Shown piece after piece: positions 1 through 7,700 of a stretch of 11,788 nt of DNA (position 1 is its first letter; every line of letters starts with the position of its first letter). Source of the DNA: Anaerolineae bacterium (GTDB lineage: Bacteria; Chloroflexota; Anaerolineae; Aggregatilineales; Phototrophicaceae). The DNA is taken from assembly GCA_028284565.1 (NCBI GenBank), contig JANQRM010000689.1, positions 1 to 11,788 of the forward strand, given 5' to 3'. Position numbers and translations under genes: made by a program. Under the pieces are notes generated by a model. That model saw nothing but the letters and a program-made list of their open reading frames with translations, did no database searches and was not told the DNA's origin.

Positions 1-569
1 ATCTCATCGGCGGATTGGACACGCCCAATGATGGTGAGATTCATGTCTGCGAACAGAATATCCTTAAGATGAGAGAACGCCAACGGGCGAAAATGCGCCG
101 TAAACAAATAGGCTTCATCTTCCAAAATTACACACTCGTCCCGACCTACACCGCCAAAGAGAACATCGATCTTGCCCTACGTTTGCCCGGTTATGGCTTC
201 TTTGACCGACGACGACGCTCCAAAACGGCACTCGAAGCGGTGGGACTCAGCGCATGGTCAGACCATATGCCCGATGAACTCAGTGGCGGTCAGCGACAAC
301 GGGTAGCCATTGCCCGCGCCTTAGCCTTGCGCCCGGCGATTATCTTAGCTGATGAGCCAACTAGTGGTTTGGACACCCGTACCGCACGGCGTGTCTTGAG
401 CTTATTTCGGGGGATTGCTCATGCTCAAGGGACAGCCTTCTTGATTGTCTCACACGACCCCCTCATTGCAGAATTTGTTGACCATACCTATGATTTGATA
501 GAAGGGAAAGTCCGTCTCCGCACCACAGAACCCATCCCGACGGACGAAGGAGAAGCAGATGAAGACTAA
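1..569 (+). CDS. ABC transporter ATP-binding protein, 5'-truncated by window edge (MacB/LolD type)
   Basis: ATPase subunit of an ABC transporter; it would hydrolyse ATP on the cytoplasmic face of a membrane permease. The reading frame is open from base 3 and enters mid-protein at LIGGLD, the segment that normally follows Walker A by a few residues. The N-terminal 40-50 residues, including Walker A, therefore lie off the left edge. Visible motifs in order are the Q-loop in GFIFQN (Gln codon at 123-125), the signature LSGGQRQR (279-302), Walker B ILADEP (Asp and Glu at 351-356), the D-loop SGLD, and the H-loop SHDP (His at 453-455). The GGLD and FIFQN wording is typical of the MacB/LolD/FtsE group, which serves lipoprotein release, macrolide-type exporters and peptide exporters. 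No permease is visible; it may lie upstream. The gene ends inside the LysM gene (11-base overlap), so the two are probably co-transcribed. The substrate cannot be read from this subunit. Confidence 0.93.
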   Translation, partial: LIGGLDTPNDGEIHVCEQNILKMRERQRAKMRRKQIGFIFQNYTLVPTYTAKENIDLALRLPGYGFFDRRRRSKTALEAVGLSAWSDHMPDELSGGQRQRVAIARALALRPAIILADEPTSGLDTRTARRVLSLFRGIAHAQGTAFLIVSHDPLIAEFVDHTYDLIEGKVRLRTTEPIPTDEGEADED

Positions 570-1455
570 CGTGCGTGGCTGGTTGGTCACGGGCTTGTTG
601 ATGATGATTGCCTTAATCATCGGGCTATTACTGCCCCGTTTTGATTTATCTATCTTCGGGCAAGCACCCACACCCACAGTTGAATCGACCACAGCTCCAA
701 CCTTGACTCCATCCGAGACTTTCCCACCCTCATCGCCCTTGCCATCCCTAACACCCTCACAGACTCTGCTTCCACCACCGACCTTCGAGCCACCGACCTT
801 GACTCCCATTCCCTCAGCGACTCCATCCATCACACCCACCGCGACCATCTTCATTGATGCTCCTGCACCTGCCGGATTACGCGGAGCTGAGACAGCGACC
901 CCAACCAGCGAAGTCGGCTGTGAGAAGAATGACGAGTGGCAACTCCGCTATGAAGTCCAACCGAATGATGCACTCGCCAATATCGCAAGCCTCTACAACA
1001 CTTCCGTTCAAGAACTCGCCGATGGCAATTGTCTGGAAGATGCCAACCTCATTCGCGCCGGACAACAGCTCCGTGTACCCGGTGATGTCCAACCCAACAT
1101 CCCAGAAATCGAATGTCTCACATGGGAAGTGTTAACACCTTTCAACGGCGCATTCACCGTCGAGGGGGAGGGGCAACTTACCTTCAATTGGCGCGGACCC
1201 TTATCACCCCGCAATCTGATTCGCGTGATTCAGCCCGATGGTGAAATTTGGGAACGCCTCGTCGAAATGCGTCAAAATGAAACCATTGACCTCTTTGAAG
1301 AACTGCCACAAAGCGGTGTCCACACGTGGTACGTCTATCCTTTGGGCATGGACTTCCTGCAAATCCCTTGTCCTGAAGGTGGACCATGGACTTTCAACAA
1401 AGCTGAAGCCCCCGACCCAACGGAAGTCCCAGCAGGTGGCGGAGGATTTGGTTAA
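559..1455 (+). CDS. membrane-anchored LysM-domain protein with Thr/Pro-rich linker
   Basis: A 298-residue extracytoplasmic protein, probably held in the membrane by its N-terminus. Residues 8-25 form a hydrophobic helix after a short basic start (signal anchor; no lipobox Cys). Residues 36-118 are a low-complexity linker rich in Thr, Pro and Ser with many TPT/TPS steps. Residues 128-174 match a LysM fold (YEVQPNDALANIA, then LIRAGQQLRVP); LysM modules bind N-acetylglucosamine-containing glycans. Residues 185-280 are probably a beta-sandwich-like domain, which I do not recognise by family. Cysteines at 121, 158, 186 and 271 could pair as 121-158 around LysM and 186-271 around the C-terminal domain. 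The protein ends in GGGGFG. The start at 559 lies inside the ABC gene and has a GGAGA ribosome site at 549-553. Coupling to the ABC ATPase suggests a wall-contacting accessory of that transporter, but this is inference. The last two bases of its stop are shared with pgl on the other strand. Confidence 0.88.
   Translation: MKTNVRGWLVTGLLMMIALIIGLLLPRFDLSIFGQAPTPTVESTTAPTLTPSETFPPSSPLPSLTPSQTLLPPPTFEPPTLTPIPSATPSITPTATIFIDAPAPAGLRGAETATPTSEVGCEKNDEWQLRYEVQPNDALANIASLYNTSVQELADGNCLEDANLIRAGQQLRVPGDVQPNIPEIECLTWEVLTPFNGAFTVEGEGQLTFNWRGPLSPRNLIRVIQPDGEIWERLVEMRQNETIDLFEELPQSGVHTWYVYPLGMDFLQIPCPEGGPWTFNKAEAPDPTEVPAGGGGFG
1452..1455. other. shared TTAA: overlapping stop codons of two convergent genes
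   Basis: The palindrome TTAA carries TAA for the plus-strand LysM gene (1453-1455) and TAA for the minus-strand pgl gene (bases 1452-1454 read in reverse). The two convergent coding regions overlap by four bases, so there is no intergenic room for a terminator between them. Any transcription stop must lie inside the opposing gene, or the transcripts run into each other. Confidence 0.9.
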
Positions 1456-2165
1456 CTCAGTTGACTCCCTGCTTCCGCATCAATAAACCAAGACACCTTT
1501 CCACTCAGGGGCTGAATAACCTGCGAGGGTAGGTTGTTCGGTTGATAGTCACCTTCAAGTACCTGTTTGAGCGTATCCGCTTTATTCGCACCAGAGACAA
1601 GGAATGTCACCTGTCGCGCGCGATTAAAGACAACAGGTGTCAGTGTCAGTCGACACGCATCCAGCTTCTCCACATGCTGTCCCACCACCCAGCGATGTTG
1701 CTCATGGATAGTTTCGGAATAGGGAAACAACGAAGCCGTGTGTCCATCATCTCCCATGCCCATCAATGTCAGATCAATACGCGGGAGTTGCCCATTGCCA
1801 AAATGCCATAGGGCTTTTTCATAGGCTTTTGCGGATTCTATCGGGTCGATTTCGCCTTGCATCCGATAGATTTGCTCCATTGGTATCGTGACCTTATCCA
1901 ACCATGCGTCTTTCGTCATACGATAATTGCTGGCTTCATCATCCGGCGGGACACAGCGTTCATCCCCCCACACAATCACCCACTTCGACCAATCCGTATC
2001 CGCTCCTGCCAATTGCTCATACACCGGACGCGGCGTACTCCCACCCGACAGCGCAATCACAAATCGCCCCCGCGCCTCTATCGCATTCTGTGCTAGCTCA
2101 AGGATATGAGTCACTGCACCCTGAATTAACGCTTCTTTGTGAGGGAAAGTTTGAACATCACGCAT
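1452..2165 (-). CDS. pgl: 6-phosphogluconolactonase
   Basis: Cytosolic enzyme that hydrolyses 6-phosphoglucono-delta-lactone to 6-phosphogluconate, the second step of the oxidative pentose phosphate pathway. At 237 residues it has the normal length of the DevB/Pgl type (glucosamine-6-phosphate isomerase-like fold), which is unrelated to the beta-propeller lactonase of E. coli. Recognisable blocks are ALSGGSTPRPVYEQL (residues 38-52, phosphate-binding loop), WGDERCVPPDDEASNYRM (66-83), and GMGDDGHTASLFP (136-148), which holds the catalytic Asp/His region. It is the last gene of the gnd-zwf-pgl operon. Its ATG follows the zwf stop by four bases, and its ribosome site (GAGGATGAG-like) lies within the zwf 3' end, so translation is probably coupled. 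Its stop overlaps that of the convergent LysM gene. Confidence 0.96.
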   Translation of the reverse strand: MRDVQTFPHKEALIQGAVTHILELAQNAIEARGRFVIALSGGSTPRPVYEQLAGADTDWSKWVIVWGDERCVPPDDEASNYRMTKDAWLDKVTIPMEQIYRMQGEIDPIESAKAYEKALWHFGNGQLPRIDLTLMGMGDDGHTASLFPYSETIHEQHRWVVGQHVEKLDACRLTLTPVVFNRARQVTFLVSGANKADTLKQVLEGDYQPNNLPSQVIQPLSGKVSWFIDAEAGSQLS

Positions 2166-2169
2166 CTAT

Positions 2170-3627
2170 CTACTCATCCTCATGCAAACAACTCACACGC
2201 CAGACATGCTCATTCACATTGAGCAACGCATCCGCTTCTGAGGGTCCCCAACTCCCTTTGGCATAGCTCACCATCGGCGGAGCATCTTGGGTCTCTTCCC
2301 AACCGTCGATAATCGGGTCCACAATATGCCACGCATTCTCAATCTCATCACTGCGGATAAAAAGTGACGCATCCCCCTGTATCGCCTCCAGAATCAAGCG
2401 TTCATAGGCATCAGGAATCTCCACATCTTCAAATGCCGAGTGAAAATGCAATTCCAAATCCTTCGAGCGTGACTTTTGCATAGTATCCGGCTCTTTAACC
2501 TCGACTGTCAGATGAATACCTTCATCGGGTTGCACACACAGCGACAACATATTTCGTGAAAAATTATCGCGTTCTGCTAACCTAAACATACTATGGGGTG
2601 GACGCTTGAATTGGATATTCACTTGGGACGTTTTCGCTGTCATCGCCTTCCCAGACCGCAGATAAAACGGGACATCCTTCCAACGCCAATTGTCGATAAA
2701 CAGCTTTAACGCGGCATAAGTTGGAGTCTGTGAATGCTCCGCCACCCCATAGGCATCCAGATAGCCTTCATACTGCGCGCGGACAGTATCCTGCAATTGA
2801 ATTGGACGAATAGACCGGAGTACCTTCACTTTCTCATTTCGCAGGGGAGTCGCATCAAACGAGGAGGGCGGTTCCATCGCGACCAGCGAGAGCAGTTGCA
2901 TTAGATGATTTTGTATCATATCCCGCATCACACCAGAGCCATCATAGTATCCCGCGCGCGTGCCGACATCTACCGTCTCAGCCACTGTAATTTGCACATT
3001 GCTAATGTAATTGCGATTCCAAATAGGTTCAAAAATCGTATTTGCAAAGCGGAAGAAGAGGATATTCTGCGCCGCTTCTTTTCCCAGATAATGGTCAATC
3101 CGATACACTTGGTCTTCGTTAAAGACCTTGTGGATTTTCTTATTTAGGTCTTGTGCGGAGTCAAGGTCATAACCGAAGGGCTTTTCCACCACCAGCCGTC
3201 GCCAACCTTCGGAATCATCTGCCATATTGAACATGCCCAAAACCTTGACCGCTTCTTCATAAAACGAGGGCGCAATTGAGAGATAATACACGCGATTCGT
3301 GGGACCATCTTCAACATGCGCTGTCCCGTGCCTGACGTTCTCCCATGTCTCTTCGCGGGCAAAGTCCAGTTCGCAATAAAAGATATGCTGGCAGAAATCA
3401 CCCCATTTCGCTTCATCAAAAATATCTGAGGCAAACTCTTGCATAGCATCTCGTAATTGGTTGCGTAAATCTTCATCGCCCCAATCCCGCCGACTCACAC
3501 CAAAGATGTTGAACTTCTCCGGTAAGCGTCCTTTGAGATAATTGTTGAAGAGGGCAGGGATGAGTTTCCGACGTGCCAAATCCCCCGAAATGCCAAAGAT
3601 AACAATCGAAACAGGCTTGTCGCTCAT
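2170..3627 (-). CDS. zwf: glucose-6-phosphate 1-dehydrogenase
   Basis: Oxidises glucose 6-phosphate to 6-phosphogluconolactone with reduction of NAD(P)+, the committed step of the oxidative pentose phosphate pathway. At 485 residues it is full length. The N-terminal Rossmann domain opens with [17 protein letters not shown] (residues 11-27; the usual GASGDL has Ile for Ala). SRR at 45-47 sits where Arg46 of the Leuconostoc enzyme contacts the 2'-phosphate of NADP, so NADP use is likely. EKPFG is at 148-152. The substrate and active-site block RIDHYLGKE lies at 176-184 (His179), and the second catalytic His is in QNHLMQ (His241). The C-terminal alpha/beta domain is complete and includes YLRSGKAM (322-329). 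The ATG is preceded by AGGAG at good spacing, located in the end of gnd, with only three bases between the gnd stop and this start. No opcA is present next to it. Confidence 0.97.
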   Translation of the reverse strand: MSDKPVSIVIFGISGDLARRKLIPALFNNYLKGRLPEKFNIFGVSRRDWGDEDLRNQLRDAMQEFASDIFDEAKWGDFCQHIFYCELDFAREETWENVRHGTAHVEDGPTNRVYYLSIAPSFYEEAVKVLGMFNMADDSEGWRRLVVEKPFGYDLDSAQDLNKKIHKVFNEDQVYRIDHYLGKEAAQNILFFRFANTIFEPIWNRNYISNVQITVAETVDVGTRAGYYDGSGVMRDMIQNHLMQLLSLVAMEPPSSFDATPLRNEKVKVLRSIRPIQLQDTVRAQYEGYLDAYGVAEHSQTPTYAALKLFIDNWRWKDVPFYLRSGKAMTAKTSQVNIQFKRPPHSMFRLAERDNFSRNMLSLCVQPDEGIHLTVEVKEPDTMQKSRSKDLELHFHSAFEDVEIPDAYERLILEAIQGDASLFIRSDEIENAWHIVDPIIDGWEETQDAPPMVSYAKGSWGPSEADALLNVNEHVWRVSCLHEDE

Positions 3628-3630
3628 CGG

Positions 3631-4542
3631 CTATTCTCCTAGCTTCTTGATAGAATGCCCGCCAAACTGATTCCGCATCACCGATAATAACTTATCCGTA
3701 TAAGAGTTATCATCCCGTGACCGCAACCGTTCCAGCAAAGCAATTGTAATCACAGGCGCAGATACATCCAAATCAATCGCCTCTGAAACGGTCCAGCGAC
3801 CTTCTCCCGAATCTGGGACAAAAGGATCAATACTTTCAAATTCTTGATCATCTCGTAAGGCATCATGCATCAAATCCAATAACCATGAGCGAACCACACT
3901 CCCATGCAACCAGATACGCGACACTTCCGCGAGGTCAAGATTGAACGCGTCCTTATGCTTCATAATTGCAAATCCCTCTGCGAAGGCTTGCATCATGCCA
4001 TACTCAATCCCGTTATGTACCATCTTCACGAAATGTCCCGACCCCCGCGGACCCACATACCCCCAGCCCTTATCTTCGGCAGGAGCCAGCGTTTTCAGGA
4101 TGGGCGAGATATGCGCGACTTTCGCTTTATCCCCGCCGACCATCAGGCTATAACCTTCTTTCAAGCCCCACACACCGCCACTCGTCCCGACATCAATCAG
4201 ATGGACATCCTGCTCAGCCAATTGGTCGCCTATCCGTATCGTCTCTTTATAATTGGAATTCCCACCGTCAATCACAATATCCTCAGCATCTAGGACATCG
4301 CGCAATGTCAGTAAAGTTTGTTCTGTGGGCTTCCCAGATGGAACCATCACCCAAACCACGCGATTTGCATCCAACTGACTCACCAGCTCTTCGATGTCTG
4401 GCGCCCCAATTGCACCATCCGCCATGGCTTGTTGAACTGCCTCATCATTCAAATCTGTCACCACTACCTCATGCTCACCTTGGAGCAGGCGTTTGGTCAT
4501 GTTCGCGCCCATCTTCCCCAGACCAACCATCCCAATTTTCAT
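3631..4542 (-). CDS. gnd: 6-phosphogluconate dehydrogenase, decarboxylating, short form
   Basis: Oxidatively decarboxylates 6-phosphogluconate to ribulose 5-phosphate and CO2. It is 303 residues long, the compact form (GndA/YqeC-like), compared with about 470 residues for the E. coli type. The Rossmann motif GMVGLGKMGANM is at residues 4-15. Beta-strand 2 ends with an acidic residue (VVTDLN, Asp30), which usually favours NAD+ over NADP+. Other blocks are GGNSNY (93-98), DVGTSGGVWGLKEGY (117-131), and the catalytic stretch HFVKMVHNGIEY (170-181) with Lys173 and Glu180. RWTVSEAIDLDVSAPVI (249-265) and FGGH (293-296) follow. I chose the ATG at 4540-4542 because the protein begins there as the family does (MKIGMVGLG) and GGAGAT lies seven bases upstream. 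The frame extends 20 codons further to 4602 with unrelated sequence. It is the first gene of the operon, so the promoter should lie in the divergent spacer. Confidence 0.95.
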   Translation of the reverse strand: MKIGMVGLGKMGANMTKRLLQGEHEVVVTDLNDEAVQQAMADGAIGAPDIEELVSQLDANRVVWVMVPSGKPTEQTLLTLRDVLDAEDIVIDGGNSNYKETIRIGDQLAEQDVHLIDVGTSGGVWGLKEGYSLMVGGDKAKVAHISPILKTLAPAEDKGWGYVGPRGSGHFVKMVHNGIEYGMMQAFAEGFAIMKHKDAFNLDLAEVSRIWLHGSVVRSWLLDLMHDALRDDQEFESIDPFVPDSGEGRWTVSEAIDLDVSAPVITIALLERLRSRDDNSYTDKLLSVMRNQFGGHSIKKLGE

Positions 4543-4549
4543 CGTTGTT

Positions 4550-4555
4550 ATCTCC
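4550..4555 (-). promoter_or_regulatory. ribosome binding site that fixes the gnd start
   Basis: GGAGAT on the minus strand, seven bases before the ATG at 4542. It favours this start over the in-frame ATG at 4602, which would add 20 residues that do not resemble the family N-terminus. Confidence 0.75.
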
Positions 4556-4704
4556 AATTCGCTTTTCTCTATCCTTGTTGACAATATCAGACAGACATGC
4601 ATTACGCTAAAATTTCATGAAAACGCTGAGCCAATGCTCATATCAGTCCGAATTTATTACAATCTTAATGAAATCAAGTTCAAATTAGGGTCATAATGAA
4701 AGCG

Positions 4705-4719
4705 TTAGTGTGTCACTAA
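4705..4719. repeat. perfect inverted repeat TTAGTG-TGT-CACTAA, candidate operator
   Basis: Six-base arms separated by three bases, a size typical of sites bound by dimeric regulators. It lies just downstream of the best -10-like hexamer facing the kinase (CATAAT, 4692-4697) and 37 bases before the kinase start codon, where a bound repressor would block initiation. A looser outer pair, CATAA (4692-4696) and TTATG (4722-4726), flanks it asymmetrically. As RNA, the inner stem is short and weak and is not followed by a U-run, so a terminator is unlikely. The operator role is inference; no regulator gene is visible nearby. Confidence 0.4.
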
Positions 4720-4756
4720 TGTTATGTTTCACAGGATTTGATAACAGAGTAGCAGG

Positions 4757-7700
4757 ATGATATTCAACGATTTTTTAGCCTTCCTCACTAACGGGATACT
4801 GCTCCTTCTAGGCATCCTAACCTTATTTCGATATTTGGAAGATCGAACGACACAACGCTTCGATACCGCCCTCATGTTTTTGGCTTTTGCCGTATCGCCT
4901 GTCGTGACGATCCTGAACACCCTGCTTCCAACCCTTCCATCATGGTTCCCGACCTTATCCAGCATTGCCATCCTTGCTCAACCCTACTTACTCATCCGCA
5001 TCGTTCAACATTTCCATGATGTGTCCCTTTGGCTACTTCGCTTTGCCCTTATTGGTTTCATCCTCTCAGTGGTCGATATTGTTGTCTTTCCCGAACAAGC
5101 TACCATCATTACGATATTGATTATTGCCTACATTGTCATCCTAGAAATCTATTCCGCTTGGGCGTTCTTACAAGGTGCGATCAATCGAGCTGGCGTGACT
5201 AAACAACGCTTATCGCTCGCCGCGACTGGCTCTGGACTACTTGGAGTTTCTTTCATCATCATTGCAATGGCGATTGTGTCACCCGAATTTGCCGACGGTA
5301 TCATTAGCATCTTTTATGCCTTCTTCAATTTATCCTTGTTATGTTATTTCTTCGCCTTTGTGACACCCAGCTGGTTGCGTCAAACATGGCAACAAGACGT
5401 GCTCTATAATTTTTTACAGCAAAACCAATCTGCTGATGATAGAGTCGTTGCCTCAGTTGCTGAGCGATTGTCAATATTTGCCAAGCGCGCTGTCGGTGCT
5501 GTCTCCACACTTGTCTTAGATTATCAATTTAGTCATTGGGAAGTGATTGCCTACAGTGATGGTAAGGTTGCCGAGTTTCAAACATGGTCTCTACCAGACA
5601 CGCCCATCTTGAATCGGATTTTCCAAACAGGTCAAGCCCAAACCGTCAATGATCATCAATCCGATCAATGTCTTACAGTCTTTCATCAGCAATTTCAGAC
5701 ACAAACTGTATTTGCGGTTCCCATTCGACGCACTAAAGAAAACTGGGGCATATTGCTTGTGTTTGGTAAGTTGTGGTCACTCTTCCCAGAGGAAGACTTA
5801 AGCCTTCTTACCCTGTTAGCCGAACAAGTCGGACAAATCATTGAAAACAATGCGCTAGCGACAGAACAACAATTACTGATTACACAACTCCAAGAGGAGG
5901 TAAAAGAACGTTGGCAGGCGGAACAGCTCGTTGAGAAAAATTCACGTCACCTCTCAGCTATTTTCGATGGCACGTTTCAGTTTATCGGTTTATTAGAACC
6001 GAATGGCAAACTCCTCAAAGCCAATCGTTCAGCCATTTTGGCGGCGGGCTTGCCTGCAGATACCGATTTAGCCGGGACGTATTTCTGGGATGGCCCATGG
6101 TGGCAGATTTCTGAAGCGACCAAAACTCAATTGCAAGAGAATATTGCGCGTGCCGCTAAGGGTGAGTTTATTCGCTATGAGGTTGATATTTGGGTGGCGC
6201 ATCAAGATGGCATGACCATCGACTTCTCCTTGAATCCCGTTTTTGATGAAGAAGGGAAGGTCATCCTCATCGTCCCAGAAGGGCGCGATGTGACAGAACG
6301 GATACTCGCAGAACGCGCCTTACAAGCCAGTGAGTACTTCTCCTCAGAAATTACCAGCCTCATACCAGACGTAATGTATCTCTATGATTTAGTGGATGAG
6401 CATATGATCTACTCCAATAAGCAATTTGCCGATGTTTTAGGATACAAGCTAGAGAGCATCACCCAACCCACTTATGAGTCGCTCCTTCATCCCGACGATA
6501 TTTCGACCATGCCATCCAATCGTGCTAAGTATCCCTCCTTAGGTGACAAAGAAATTTTAACAACTGAAATGCGCCTGAAACATGCCAATGGCACATGGCA
6601 TTGGTTTTTGAATCGCATGACCATATTCAAGCGGGATGAAGAAGGGCAACCAAGACAACTACTTGGCGTGGCTCAGGATATTACACAACAGAAAATAGCA
6701 ACACAAGCATTAGCGCGTAGTGAGGCTCTGCACCGTACACTCGCTCAAAATTTGCCGGACACCTCTGTGATCTTATTTGATAAAGACTTGCGTTTTAGAC
6801 TAGTTGAAGGTCCATTACTTGAGTTGCAAGGCTTTGTGAAAGAAGATATGGAAGGTCAACTTTTCTACGATGTTGCACAACCAGAGGCAATCGAAAGACT
6901 TGAACCCTACTACCTTGCGACATTACAAGGCATAAGCCAACTCTTAGAATTCCAAGGACCCGATCAACGGCATTATGTCTCTCACTTTATTCCGATTCGA
7001 GATGCAAATCATGACATCTTGCTAGGAATGGTTGTAGCAAGGGATGTAACCAAAGCTAAGCTAGCTGAGGAAGCCATCCGCCAAAGTGAGGAACGCTATC
7101 GTACCATTGTCGAACATCAAACTGAAATGATGATTCGCTATCGTCCTAATGGGACTGTGATATTTGCCAATCAACCCTATTGTGACTACTATGGTATTTC
7201 CTTAGATGAACTAGCAGGTAGCAATTTCTTAGACCTTATCCCCAATAACCAAGACCGCCAACAAGTCGAACAGGTCATTGGGCAGATTATGAGTACCAAG
7301 ATGTACTCGATGGCTGAACGACAAGTGATTACCTCAGATGGCGATGTGCAATGGCTCTTATGGTACGACCAACCCATTCTGGATAATCAAGGTGAGGTGA
7401 TTGAAATTTTGGCGGTGGGTCGGGATATAACTGAGCGCAAACTCGCCGAAGTAGCTCTGCGCCAGAGTGAAGAACGCTATCGGATAGTTGTAGACAACCA
7501 AATGGAGATGGTCGTTCGTTATCGTCCCGATGGAACCGTGATATTTGCCAATCAACCCTATTGCGACCACTTGCATGTCAGCTTTGAAGAACTCGGAGGA
7601 CGGAGCTTCTTGGATTTTGTGCATGATCGCAAGAAAGTCAGTCAAACAATTCAAACGGTTCTGGACACCAAACAAAGTACCACAGCTGAATCCCTCTATA

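Larger units (their letters stand above)
4543..4756. promoter_or_regulatory. divergent intergenic region between the gnd operon and the sensor-kinase operon
   Basis: This is an AT-rich 214-bp spacer that must hold promoters for both operons. No pair of boxes is convincing by eye. Toward the kinase, CATAAT (4692-4697) matches five of six bases of a sigma-70 -10 box but lacks a good -35. A perfect TTGACA (4578-4583) has only a poor -10 (CATTAC) at 16-base spacing. Toward gnd, TTGAAC (bases 4683-4678) and TAATAA (4659-4654) are 18 bases apart, which would give a leader of roughly 100 bases. A symmetric inverted repeat lies at 4705-4719. The kinase start codon at 4757 has only weak ribosome-site complementarity (AGCAGG directly abutting the ATG), which suggests low translation. 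No small gene or tRNA was seen here. Confidence 0.6.

Noticed and set aside
15..17. TTG at 15 as a start codon for the ABC gene
   Set aside because: It encodes the Leu of the GGLD motif inside the ATPase; the frame is open through the left edge, so the gene is truncated by the window.
450..854. A minus-strand open frame opposite the LysM gene linker
   Set aside because: Its Gly/Val-rich sequence is simply the reverse of the Thr/Pro-rich linker coding region.
4578..4583. A perfect TTGACA as the kinase promoter
   Set aside because: No matching -10 box at 16-18 base spacing (best is CATTAC), so it is mentioned only as part of the spacer.
4543..4602. A 20-residue N-terminal extension of gnd starting at 4602
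   Set aside because: The extension does not look like the family start, and a good ribosome site precedes the internal ATG at 4542.
3966..4610. A 214-codon plus-strand open frame over gnd
   Set aside because: Antisense to a clear gnd gene; rich in Pro, Ser and His with no motif, and without a ribosome site.
5431..5850. A bilin-binding phytochrome GAF domain
   Set aside because: The Cys-His chromophore attachment pair is absent and there is no PHY-like domain after it; PAS modules follow instead.
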